From assembly GCF_902635505.1 (NCBI RefSeq), contig NC_045431.1:2542001-2606000 (forward strand): DNA of 64,000 nt, given 5' to 3'. The notes under the pieces were generated by a model. That model did no database searches, was not told where the DNA came from, and saw only the letters and a program-made list of their open reading frames with translations. The DNA is from Sarcophilus harrisii. Lineage: Eukaryota; Chordata; Mammalia; Dasyuromorphia; Dasyuridae. Positions 47,301 to 58,865 of the stretch are shown piece after piece. Within the stretch, counting starts at the first letter, position 1. Each line of letters starts with the position of its first letter. The translations under genes and the position numbers were made by a program.

Positions 47301-48729
47301 CAACAACACTTCTCACGCTTGGACAGTCTGGAGGGCACTGGAAGAAGCCCTAACTTTGAGGTGGTCTCTGTCCTGCCGGAGCACGGAAGCGTGGGGGGGG
47401 GATACAGCAAAATAACCCCCCCTTGATACCCAGGGGAAGCTGATGAGGGAGATGCAAAGGGCTCGGTGCCATTCTGTTAACTGCTTCCCACCCCAGCCCC
47501 AGAAACTGCACTCAGAACGAGAAATTAGCTTGAGGAGCATCTCGGTCTAAATGTTAAATCATTCCTGATGCTGGCATTCAATCGCTGGTACATTCCTGAT
47601 GTCAGCAAGGTCGGGAGCGTGGCCGGAGGCTGGGCGCTGACTCTGGTGGCTTAATAAGCCTGTCAGAAGGGCCATGATGGAAACTGCAGACCTGACATCT
47701 TCCCATCTCTGCAGAGCGGGGAGGCAGCAGGAAAAGGTCACGCCACAAGCAGCCCCTCGGGGGATCGCAGCTTACCTTAACTAGAGATGCTAAATCATAG
47801 GGGACAATCTCTTTTTAAAAAAGCATTTCCCGTTTCTAAAGATAGTCCCGGCTGAGCTGACTCTCCAACGGTAACCCCGTCTCTGAGAAGGTAATTAATG
47901 AGACATGCATTCATTTTCTTAGGATTTGGCTTTGGCGTGTAACATTTTACAAAATGTCAAGATGCAGCCGCCGTCCCCGTCTTCCAAAAACAGCTCCAGC
48001 CTCATCCTTCCCAGCCTTGGTCAGGACTTCCCACTGTGGCGTGGTGGTCATGGAAGAGGCCTTCAGAGGCCAGGACGGGAAGGCTCACGGTTCTGGGGTC
48101 CTTCCCCCGGGCACGCCATGCTGAGAGCACCGGTTCTGGTTCTCGGCAACCCATTTTAGGAAGGACACAAGAGGATGAGGATGCTGGATGGGCTGAAGGC
48201 CACGCCACACGAGGATTGGCTGTAGGGACTGGGGATGGTCAGCCTGGAGAAGACTCCTCTATGAGAGGGAATGGATTTGCTCTGCTTAATCTCAGAGGGC
48301 AAAACCAGGAGTAGTGGGGGGAGGCAAAGGGAGGCCGGCAGGAGCCTCCTGACATAAGGAAAGGGTGACAGTTTCCCAACAGTCAGTGAAGCACAGAACA
48401 GGCCGCTCTGGGGAGCGTTGGGTTTCAGGGCAAGGCAAGAAGCAGTTACGGAGGGCTCGCTGTTTCCTGGGAGTTGTACTGAGGACTGGAGCTGCGGAGA
48501 GGAAAAATGGTCCCTCTTCCCCTTCTGTGGGGGAGGACGGCACGCTCATGGCCATGCTTGTGTGAAACACGCGGGCACACGGAGCGTTGTCTCGGGGGGA
48601 GGCTCCAGTGGTGGTGGCTGGGGTGGGGGGAGAAGGAAAGGCCGAAGTGGGACCCGGGGAGGCAGAGGTGAAGCGGAAAGGCAGGGAGCCGGGCAATGGG
48701 GTGTGCCAGCTGTAGCCAGAATGCCAGCC
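47301..48729. other. intronic, GC-richer, nothing firm
   Basis: No exon recognised. Antisense frames up to 154 codons (48,292-48,756) lack any known domain. Confidence 0.45.
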
Positions 48730-48860
48730 TTGCCGGATCGTAGAGGGCTTAGACAAGAAAAGTGGGAAGCATGTGAGGGGCTTTAGCAGCCAAACAAAGG
48801 CCCTTAATAGTGGTCCTGGAGGCCTTCAGGGGCCCCTTCCGTGGAGCTTTTAAGCCGGCT
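48730..48860 (-). repeat. L3-type dispersed repeat, antisense
   Basis: 'gaggggctttagcagccaaa' and 'tagtggtcctggaggccttc', the same repeat type as 23,005-23,780. Partial. Confidence 0.45.
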
Positions 48861-49204
48861 CTTGGGCTGTGGGAGAGGAGCACTGCCATGGCCCTGGACA
48901 GCTCCCTGAGGGCAGGTCCCAGCATTCCTTCTTGCTAGACTCTGCAAGAACTGCTTTTCTGAGGGTCTTTCCCCAAGGGAAAGGATTTGGGCTTGATGTT
49001 GCAGCTCTAGTACTCCCCAGCCTGCTGATTGCACAGAGAGGTCATTACACCCTGGCTCTCCCAACTGCCCAATGGGATGATACCCACCGTAAGCGTCATT
49101 CAGGTTGTCAGGAGAATAGTGAGAGAAGGCATTCAAAATGGTGCTTGGGAGCATCGACTGCCCTGTAAATCTCGGCAAATATGTGGGGGGCCAGTGCGAC
49201 TGTG

Positions 49205-49460
49205 CCAGGAGCCCTAGTCTCAAACTCTGAAGACGTGGCTCCTGTCACTTAGTAGCTATGGGGGCCTTGGTGAGGTCCTTTCCATTTTAATGTCTTCATC
49301 TTTAAAATGTGGAAGAAGTCAGAAGAGAACTTGAATCGGTTTGACTGAAAGTCAAGTGAAATAATGGGCTCTTAAGGCATCAAGCAAACTTAAAAATGCA
49401 ATATAACGTCCCCAGCACTTAGCCTAGCGTCCAGCTCACAGTAAGTGCTTCATAAATTGT
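49205..49460 (+). repeat. MIR SINE followed by L2 3' end
   Basis: MIR part: 'tagtagctatgggggccttg', 'aatgtcttcatctttaaaat'. L2 terminus: 'cccagcacttagcctagcgt', 'cacagtaagtgcttcataaa'. Confidence 0.6.
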
Positions 49461-49527
49461 GTGGGCTATCGTCTGCCATTCAGGGGACACAAAAAATCCC
49501 ACTTGGCTCTCAAGTGTAGAAATAATG

Positions 49528-49617
49528 GAGGCTGGTTACAACAGACATGGTTGGAAAGACTGAGTCACATTAGAGGCCGGTTTTGTGAGACAGGATTGGA
49601 AAGATTGAGCGGTATTA
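49528..49617. repeat. 45-bp tandem duplication
   Basis: Two abutting units of exactly 45 bp (49,528-49,572 and 49,573-49,617). Both begin GAGG[CT][TC]GGTT, share 'attggaaaga'-like centres and end in ATTA. Clearly diverged. Confidence 0.9.
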
Positions 49618-49689
49618 GACTGAGGAGGGCCCAGGCCAGAGCAACTCCCCCATCTAGCTTTCAGGGTCATCCCAAAGATGAATGAGACT

Positions 49690-50645
49690 ACTGAGAATGC
49701 TAAATAAAATGTCTGCTATTAGGATAATTGCTACCCAGTTACTTTGAAAACTGCAACGTAGATTTGCTTTGCAAATGACATTAATCACAACCTTTCCCAC
49801 ACACGTCTGGGGACATGATGACAAGTTATGGCAAATCAGACTCTGGGGTTGCTGGGTAGGGTTGGGGCTGACAATTATGCTCGTGTCTCAGGAATGGATC
49901 AGGATCCTCAGCTCATTCAAGCAGGAGGCGTCCCAGTCCGGCGATTCCGAGACTCACATTTTCTTATTCCTGGCAAGAACCACTGCCGGACAATAGAAGA
50001 ATCTGTGGGAATGACTGAGGCCAGGAGCCAGGAAATGGAATTAAAAATGTACATCCTGGACCTGCCCTTCCATCCCAAAATCTCTGATTATGGCTGTTAA
50101 GAATTTATCACCTGCCCCCCATAAAGAGGGCTTTGAGATCTTTTTTTTAAATCTAGTCAGCCATTCCTCATGGGGGGCTCTCCTTTATGCTGTGTCCCAC
50201 CTGCTGGATGCATGGGGGTCTTCCCCGATCAGTCAAGCTGTCATCCTGTCCCTGGGTGACTCCCATTCTATTCCTAACTTTCCCAAGACCATCACTGAAG
50301 AACTGGCTGCAGTAAATGGGGATATCAAGGCTTTCAGGGAGCTCATGTGTGGACTGGCCCACCATCTCCCCAAACTCACAACTTCTCCCCAAACAACTGA
50401 GACACCTAAGTATCTCCTATCACATCTTTCTCCAGGAAATTTTGCCAAGTGACTGTGAAGAGAGGGCTAAGAGACATCTTCTTCCTGCTCTTGACAAATC
50501 TTGGAGGAAGCAGACAAGCTTTGCTCATCGAGATGTTCTAAAAATGGGCTTGAGACGTGGCACGTTCCAGGTTTAATTTGGATCTCAATAAAATTATTCT
50601 GAATGTTTCTTCTCTCAGTCCCGTCTGATTCTTGGCTCCAAGTGT
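49690..50645. other. unassigned block ending in AATAAA-containing sequence
   Basis: Nearly 1 kb without a recognisable repeat. It ends with AATAAA at 50,587-50,592 on the plus strand. It could be an old retrocopy, part of an LTR element, or unique intron. Frames up to 120 codons match nothing known. Confidence 0.3.
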
Positions 50646-50689
50646 GATTCCAAGGCTATCTAGCTTCTCTTTGAGTGTAATTTAATTTA

Positions 50690-50840
50690 CAAAAAGAAAA
50701 ACTCAAATCAATGAGTTGTTGAGGGTCTACCGCAACGCCCCTGTGTTGTGTATCTGTCCAGCCTCTGCTTAAATGTCTCCAGGGACAGGCAACTCACTTC
50801 CTGATGGAGCATCAAAAACTTGTGCGTTACAGATTGAAAA
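50690..50840. repeat. old dispersed repeat fragment, name uncertain
   Basis: 'ccagcctctgcttaaatgtc' and 'gggacaggcaactcacttcc' recall the same unnamed mammalian repeat as 37,195-37,450. Confidence 0.45.
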
Positions 50841-50969
50841 TGGGCAGTCTAGAAAAGAAACTGAAAAAATAAAAGGACTGAATCATCCCCCATGGATAGG
50901 TTAATGCTGTTCTAATTTGAGTTGAGAAACCTGAATGAAATGTCTACCTTTGTCCATGTTCTCTTTCTT

Positions 50970-51078
50970 CCTAAGATACGCCTTGAGAACTGGGACTGTT
51001 TCACTCTTTTTAAAAAAAACCCAATCCTGTAGCATAGTGCTTGGTATACAGTAAGCATTTAATAAATGCTTGTGTGAT
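50970..51078 (+). repeat. L2 LINE 3' end
   Basis: 'gccttgagaactgggactgt' then 'gtatacagtaagcatttaat'. Confidence 0.8.
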
Positions 51079-51769
51079 CACCATTCACAGACTCACTGAC
51101 CGAGGGAGCTGGAAGGGCCTTGAAGGGCCCTGGTGCTGGTTCTGAGGATGGCCTTGTCCCAGCCCTCCCTGGGCCACATCTTCTCCCCCTGCGGTTGAGA
51201 CTGTGTTGCAGAGCAGCTATTAGCGGGTTTGTGTGGCCAGCCAGGATGGGGTGCTCCAGTCTATCAACGTTCTTTTGACACAGATTTTCTGGGCCCCCCT
51301 CGCCGTGTCGTGCCCACGGGTATTTTCGAGTGGGGGTGTTGTTTTAAATGATCTGAAGGTCTGTGGCAACCCTGCGCTGAGCAGCCTTCGGGCCCCATTC
51401 TTTCAGTGCGTGTGCTTACACTTTGGTCGTTCTTGTAGCGTTTCAGGCTTTCTCATCATTATTTTCTCTGCTGTGGTGACCTGTGATCCATGACCTTGGA
51501 TGTTACTACTGTGATTATTTGGGGCACTCCCTGGTAAAAGTTGTGTTCTGACCGGCCGGCCATTGCCCGTCTCTCTCCTTCTCCTCAGGGTCCCACTTCC
51601 CTGAGACATGGCAATATCGGAATTAGGTCAGTTAATAACCCCGCAATGACCCCCAAGTGGAGGGGAGAGTTGGTCCTGTCTCACCATCCAATTTTGTTCA
51701 AAGATCAATGAAAAATTACAACGGTTTTTTAAAAAATACCGAAATATTATTTGTAAGGGCTTGGTGACT
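51079..51769. other. intronic, nothing recognised
   Basis: No repeat or exon assigned. Confidence 0.45.
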
Positions 51770-51940
51770 GGGTCTCCTTTTCATCTCCTCATTTAGATCA
51801 CTTAAACAATCACTTAAATTTTTAAGCCTCAATCCTCTACTTGTAAAGTGGGGATAATAATGGGTATACTGCCTACTTCTCCAGGTTATTGAGTGGAAAG
51901 TCCTTTGTCAACTTTAAGGTACTGTCGAAATAGAAGTATT
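51770..51940 (+). repeat. MIR SINE
   Basis: 'gcctcaatcctctacttgta' and 'gtggggataataatgggtat', then 'ttattgagtggaaagtcctt'. Confidence 0.7.
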
Positions 51941-52204
51941 ATTAGGACTATATTGGATTTCAACTGCTTCATAAGCATTTTTGGTCTACATCACTCTGTG
52001 ATGTACTGGAACATCACTCTCCTTGAGAATGCAAACAGAAAAGAAATAAAACCAGTATTTCTGCTTTCTTTTCATTCTCCCAACTGCCTCAAGTAATGGT
52101 TTTCTTATAAATATGACATAGTTATAAATACATAGAAAGAAATGATGAGGGCAAAAGAAGAATCCATAAAAGGAAAATTTAAGGAGAGAGATATTCTGCT
52201 CAGA

Positions 52205-52665
52205 CTGACTTACTGTGATACTAGCTAACCTTTCTGTAGCACTTAGGGTTTGCCAACCCCCCGAGACTGTTCCTGGTGTTGTCCAGTCGTTTCAGTCACG
52301 TCTAACTCTTTGTTGATTCTTTTGGGGGTTTTCTAGGCAGAGGCCTGGAGGTTTTGGCCATTTCCTTCTCTAGCTCATTTTACTGAGGTGCACAGGAGGA
52401 AGTGTCCGAGTCCAGATTTGAACTCAAGAAGACAAGCCCTCCTGCAAACCGATTCTGGCTCTCTAGCCACTGTGCAGCCTGGCTGCCCCTCCTGTGAAAT
52501 AGGTGTGATGAGTGTCATCCTCGCCTTTAGATAAAGAAGCTCTGGCACACAGAGTTCAGAGGCTCACCTAGGCTCTCACGGATAGGAGATGTCTCAGGGA
52601 GAATCTGAACTCAAGTTTTTCTGACTCCAAAATGAGCCTTCTGTCCACTACGTCACCCAACTGCC
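52205..52665 (-). repeat. MIR SINE, antisense, split by a MAR1
   Basis: Left part 52,205-52,265 ('ctttctgtagcacttagggt') and right part 52,500-52,665 ('tcatcctcgcctttagataa', 'ggctcacctaggctctcacg') join as one antisense MIR. Confidence 0.7.
52266..52500 (-). repeat. MAR1 SINE, antisense, nested in MIR
   Basis: 'tgtccagtcgtttcagtcac', 'gccatttccttctctagctc', 'ccagatttgaactcaagaag' and 'cagcctggctgcccc'. Confidence 0.85.
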
Positions 52666-53789
52666 CACTTCCTTCCCCCTCCCATCCACAGACCTACCAT
52701 TTTGGGAGAGAGGGAAGAGAAGATGTGATGGTAAGCTGAGAATGGTTCCTATGTACTGAGAAGTGAGTAAACCCTGCCACTCTGGAGTCCACTAAAGACC
52801 ATAGGGATAACTCGTTTGATCTCTCCCCAGAACTCCCTGGAGTAACGATCAGTCAGTCATGGGTGTCCAAGCCAGCGCTCCAGAATCATTGTCCAGGAGC
52901 CCATGGCTCTTTCCAGTATTATACATCCAGTAAAATACGGCTCATTGCCAACTAAGTCTGATGAAACATATTGCACAAACACTGTTAAAATCAAAGAGGA
53001 AGCAGGGAACGTAGGAGGGGAAGGAGATCTTGGCAGTTCTTCAGGGGCGTGCACCGGCCTTCAAGTGACAGACAAGGAAACAAAAGACTTTCTTGGTCTG
53101 TCCCTGTCTTATAGGTGGATGCTCCCGTCATATGCAGCAACTGAAGAATGAGGAGAAGGGGCTGGGATTCTGCCGAATTCTCAGGGAAGATCTAAATTGC
53201 AACCTCCAGGTCATCCTGTGACTCAATTGAATTAAATTTGTACAAAATTATCAGGCCTGGAAAAGTCATTTCAATTTGACTGAAAAGACAATGAGCCATT
53301 TTATGAGTTCGGCTAAGGGAGTTTGTTTGACTCCAGGAAAATACTGAATGAAATTGGTGACTACCTCAGTCCACATCCCTAGGCACACACCTCAATTATA
53401 TGGAGCAGTGACGGGCCCATCTGAAGCGTCTAAGAGAAATTCATTTACAAGCAGAGAATGGCAAAGCTGGCAGGCCCTTAGCAGGAGAACTAGAATTCAA
53501 TTTGAGCTTCATTAAGTGACCACGTCTGCAAACCGAGCCGCCTGCTCTCTTGTGCCTTCGTCATCCTCATTCCCTTCCTTTGCAATGTGGGACCCTTGGC
53601 TTGGAACGTTGGGCTGCAATAAGGGAACTTTCTTTTTCTTTCATCTGCAACGACTTGGTTATTTCCAAACCGTGCCTTTGTGTAGTCTTTGACCATTAGA
53701 ATATACTGTCTTTATGGAAGGAATTATTTTTCTTTCTTGCAGTTGCTTTCCCAGTGCTTATGCTAAGCCTTAGTCAATGCTTTATCAGT
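52666..53789. other. intronic, nothing recognised
   Basis: No repeat or exon assigned. Confidence 0.45.
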
Positions 53790-53880
53790 CTCTCAATCAA
53801 TGGCCCTCTACTAAGCACTAATAATTAAAACAAATGATAATCTCTTTCCTCGAAGAATTTACAATCAATTTTTGGGAGTG
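53790..53880 (-). repeat. L2 LINE 3' end, antisense
   Basis: 'ccctctactaagcactaata' and 'ttcctcgaagaatttacaat'. Confidence 0.6.
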
Positions 53881-54004
53881 GGGAAGGCATCTGGACATTT
53901 ATATAATAATACTGGTTAATAATGATTGATATTCAAGCATAGAACTGCTGGGAAACTGGAGGAGGAAAAGAACTGGAAGGAACTACACTTAACACAAGGT
54001 AGAA

Positions 54005-54674
<670 letters not shown>

Positions 54675-55663
54675 TCAGAGCCAAGTCTTTGTGTTGGAAG
54701 GAATAACCCAAAATCCTGCTCCCTTTAATGAACGTTTACATCATCCACACAGCACTGGAGAGCTCATCCCAAATCCCAGTGCTGTCCAAACAAAATGCCC
54801 AGTGCTCTTGATGCTGGGTGGGTCCTGCCTGAGGGGCTCACCAAAGAGAGAGATGGATATTAAAAATTGCAGTCTGAAAAATGCCTTGGGGAGCTGCCTT
54901 CTGTGGGCTGAGGGCAAGATGGGGAGATCAGAGACCAGCCGTGTGCCCAGCGGGACAACGAGGAGGCTTTCCCTCGGTTAGGGATCAGGTCGTATCCAAG
55001 GTCCCCATCTGCTCCCACTAGCACGCACCCCTAAGCAGACAGAGCTCTCCCCAGTCTGAGGGTGGGAGCAGGGCCTACCACTGATGGTGGCAGAAGGAGG
55101 ATGGCCCCACAGGCAGGTCAGCCTGCAACCAGAATCTCCTCAGCGCATCGGAGAGCCAGCCCTGGGGAGTACCAGCTCACTAGATTTTCCCCGCGGACTA
55201 CCCACTGTCAGCAAGGACTTAATACACTTTTATATAATAAATAATATTGTAGTTTTGTATCCTTTTCTTCTACTAATTGTAAGCTCTCAAGTCAAGGATT
55301 CCACTTTCTGTAAAGTTTACTAACTAGCTTTGTCAAAATGGGCTTTATTAAAAATGCATCGCAAATCCTCCCTTCTCCGAGAACCCTCCCTAACTTTACT
55401 AGCATTATGCTTTCCTCATGACCCGTAACTCTCTCTACCACCTGCTCACTCCCCTACTCCAGTTTCCAAAAACAAAAATCCAGCACACACAGCACCGAAA
55501 GCCATGGACTGTTGCATAAACACAAAGCTATTAAGTACTGTCCATTTTGTTTCATACATGTTGAAAGAACCTGTTAGATGGGATTGTCCTGAAAACTTAT
55601 GGGGCTGTAGAGACGCTTTACCTATGAAGATAGTGGGGTACATCTGGACACACTGGTATATAC

Positions 55664-56036
55664 TCCCTCTCTCTCTCACACACACTCTCTCGCTCTGTCT
55701 CTCTATCTCTCCTCTTCCTCTCTCTTCTCTGACTCTTTCTCTGTGTTTCTCTCTGAGTCTCTGTCTCTCCCTCCTTCTGTCTCTCTCTCTTTTGTCTTTC
55801 TATGTCTCTGTTGTCTCTCCACCTCTGTCTCTTTTTGTCTCTCCCTCTGTCTCTATGTCTGTCTCTCTCTGTGTGTCTCTTTCTGTCTCTGACTTTCTGT
55901 CTCTTTTGTCTCTTTCACCATCCCTGTCTTTCTCTGTCTCTTGTCTATCTCTTTCTGTGTCTCTTTTGGTCTGTCTGTCTGTTTCTCTGTGTGTCTCTTT
56001 TTGTCTCTCCCTCTGTCTCTGTGTCTCTGTCTCCCC
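55664..56036. repeat. TCTC/TCTG pyrimidine array
   Basis: About 370 bp of imperfect TCTCTG/TCTCTC with TGTGTC steps. It generates long Leu-Ser and Arg-Glu frames that are not genes. Confidence 0.93.
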
Positions 56037-56639
56037 CATAGGAGACTCTGCTACTAACTTGTTGGGCAAGTCGCTCCACTTGACCTATCTGGCAGTGACG
56101 GTGGTATGGCATCAGGCAACCAGGAAGCTCTTTTCTAGCTTGAGCCAGAATTGAGACTTCTCTGTTTTCAGACTCTTTCCCAGCTCTGACCTTCTAAAAG
56201 GAGCCTGGCTGTTTTATCAAACTCTATATATGATAAAACCGAGATGATGAGAAAGCAAATGGCCACGTGCAGTTTGGAGTAGAAATTGCTTTGCCAGCTA
56301 CTCGTGCCCATGCCCATTAATTGATTTCGGAGCCACGTGATGCTGTTCATTATACTGAACTAGCTATCTGGAATCACCTCATCAGCGTATCTTCTCTTTC
56401 CACAGCTTGGCTCACTAAACAATTCTCCTGGTGCCAGGCAGCAACATTAGTGGATGGCCTCCAGGCAGAGAGAAGGCTGCTTTTTACTGCCAGAAAAATA
56501 ATCCCCCCATGAGATGTGGGAGAGACTCGGAAGGCTGTGGGAGGGCCACAGGGAACTTTGCTGTAGCATCTCCCATTCAAAGAGCAGCCTGAGGTGTGTT
56601 CTAGGCACTGGGCTTCCCACTTGGCCAATTAAAAAATGC

Positions 56640-56740
56640 AGACCTCAGGTTTCAGAACAGAAAGAGCTCTGGGATTACCTAGCCCAGGCCCCACATACTA
56701 CAGATGAGGAAAGTGGGGCTCAAGGAGGTCCAAACAATGA
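56640..56740 (-). repeat. CORE-SINE fragment, antisense
   Basis: 'ctgggattacctagcccagg' then 'acagatgaggaaagtggggc'. Confidence 0.6.
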
Positions 56741-56799
56741 CAGTTCTCAACTATAGGGAGAAGTTAGAAACAGTTCAGAAAATCGCTAGTATTAATTTC

Positions 56800-56890
56800 A
56801 CCTGTCACTTTGTGCTCAGTATGCTGCCAGGTGTTGGGAAAAGTGGAAAGACAAGATGGAGTCCTTGTTCTAAAGAAAATTACAGCCCCA
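56800..56890 (-). repeat. L2 LINE 3' end, antisense
   Basis: 'agtatgctgccaggtgttgg' and 'gtccttgttctaaagaaaat'. Confidence 0.5.
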
Positions 56891-57132
56891 ATGAGGAGGT
56901 GATGCAAACTTGGAAACTTAAAGAGCACCAGCACCAGCACGATATGAGAAATGACACAGGACATGCAGAGCATGCGCAAGCCTAGAATCCAACTACGGAA
57001 GGGGAGATGCTGACGGGGAATCCCAAGCTAAAGTAGCCGGTTCTGAATTTAGGATTGTACCATGTTCAGCATTACAATGGGGAGAGGAAGTACAGGGAAC
57101 TCATCACATTAATGCTAGAGCAAGACAGAAAT

Positions 57133-57388
57133 GGAAGGAAGGAAGAGAGGGAGGAGGAAATGAGGGAGGGAGGGAAGGAGGGAGGGAAGGAGGAAGGAAG
57201 GAAGGAAGAAGGGAAAGAAGGGAGGGAGGAAATGAGGGAGGGAAGGAGGGAGGGAAGGGGAGAAGAAGGAAGGGAGGGAAGAAGGAAGGAGGAAAGGGAG
57301 AGACGGAGGGAGGGAGGGAGGGAGGAAGAAGGAAGGAAGGAAGGAAGGAAGGAAGGAAGGAAGGAAGGAAGGAAGGAAGGAAAGAAGA
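57133..57388. repeat. GGAA/GGGA polypurine tract
   Basis: About 255 bp nearly all purine on the plus strand, ending in about 13 perfect GGAA units (57,331-57,384). Confidence 0.95.
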
Positions 57389-57814
57389 ATAATTCAAACT
57401 CATTTCAAGCCCATTGGAATAAAACCACTAAGTCTTGTGTATTCAGTTCGATCTAGATCCTTGAGTAGGAATGAATGATTAAGATTTTGTCCCAAGGAAT
57501 CAAAGTTAAATAATTAAACTTAGCAAATAGCTAGCAAGAAGAGTAGTTAAAATGGGCAGCTAACAACAGCTTCCTTCTCCCAGAAGTTGAATCTAATTAA
57601 AGTTCTTCCTCCACTTTTCCTAACCCACTGTTCCTCTCTTCCCAACAAGAATGCCTTTAAAAGCTGACTTGGGGACATATTCTGTGCCAGTTGCCTGGGG
57701 CATATTTTGCGGCTGTTTGCTTATGTCATAAAAATAATTTATTATGTCTCTGGTCCAATCCTTCCTAAGGAACTAATATTTCATGTTTACAGGAAGCTTT
57801 CCTCCAAGGAGTTC

Positions 57815-57985
57815 ACAGAATCATAAATTCTATATCCAGTTGAGACTTCAAGAGATCATATAGTCCAGCTTTTGCCTTCAGGCACATAATGTACCAATAT
57901 GCTCATTTTGATGAGGCTTCGGAGCTCAGAGGGGTTAAATTAGTTTCCCAGGATTAAAACTAATGAATGTTGGAGAGAAGATGAA
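57815..57985 (-). repeat. CORE-SINE, antisense
   Basis: 'cacagaatcataaattctat', 'agagatcatatagtccagct' and 'gctcagaggggttaaattag'. Confidence 0.65.
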
Positions 57986-58275
57986 ACCCATTTTTTTCTT
58001 CTGCATTTTTATTCTTTTCTCTTGACTTGCTAAAAAAAGACTCAAAGCAAGCTCCCGGTATCATCCATATTGTCCAGTGGGAACATTCCTCTCAGACTCA
58101 CCTAAGCACAGTCACTGTTAACTTAGTTTGAACATTGTGAGCCATCTATTTTAACTAAAACTTAGTGGTTTTATCAGAAAATGAAACATAGAATATTAGG
58201 GTCTTAAAGAAGGGCAGAGACTTGGGATCCTTACACCCGTAACCTCACAGGGGTGTCATGAGGAAAGTCCTAGGT

Positions 58276-58481
58276 CAGTCATCCTCAAAGTGTAGTCCAA
58301 AGAATTGTTGGGGTCTCTGAAATCCTTTCAGAGGGTCTACAAATTCAAAATTATTTTTTATTTCTAATATAGTAAATAGCTATAAATATAACCCATGTGA
58401 ACAAAAACTCTTTAAACAGATCCTCAATAGTTTTTTTTTAACAACATGAAGATACTGAGAACAAAAGTTTGAGAGCCACTG
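58276..58481. mobile_element. hAT-type DNA transposon remnant
   Basis: 206 bp starting CAGTCATCCTCAAAGTGTAG. In reverse complement the right end starts CAGTGGCTCTCAAACTT, an imperfect 16-bp terminal inverted repeat. The outer eight bases (tcctaggt / tgctaagc) match at five positions, fitting a worn hAT target duplication. The internal 'ggtctctgaaatcctttcag' is familiar from mammalian non-autonomous hAT elements. Confidence 0.7.
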
Positions 58482-58599
58482 TGCTAAGCAAATTATGAAA
58501 TACAATGTGTTAGTGAGTTTAATAATCATCTAGTGTAATCACCTAGTTTTGAGTTCCAGAGAATAAGCTGATTTGCCCAATCCCCATGAGTGGTTCATA

Positions 58600-58865
58600 G
58601 AAGTTCAGCTGTTCATATCCAAAGAACTGATGAAGTCTGAATGCAGATAGAAACATACTCCCCCCTTTTACTTTTATTATTCTGAGGTTAATATGGGAAT
58701 GTTTTGCCTGATTGCACCTGTATAATCTACATCGAATTGTCTGCCTTCACAAAGAGGAAGGAGAGAAGAGAGGGAGAACTCAAGATTAAAAAAAAAAAAG
58801 TAAACATTTGTGTTTATATATAATTAAAAAAATAAAAAATTGATGCAATAATAAACAAAACACAA
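58600..58865 (+). mobile_element. L1 LINE 3' end, sense
   Basis: 'gaagtctgaatgcagataga', 'aacatactcccccctttta' and 'atataattaaaaaaataaaa' follow the sense marsupial L1 3' UTR to its A-rich tail. Confidence 0.7.

Noticed and set aside
55504-56154. 216-codon Leu/Ser-rich plus frame
   Set aside because: Translation of the TCTC/TCTG array. Composition is explained by the repeat.
57055-57456. 133-codon Glu/Gly/Lys/Arg-rich plus frame
   Set aside because: Translation of the GGAA/GGGA polypurine tract.
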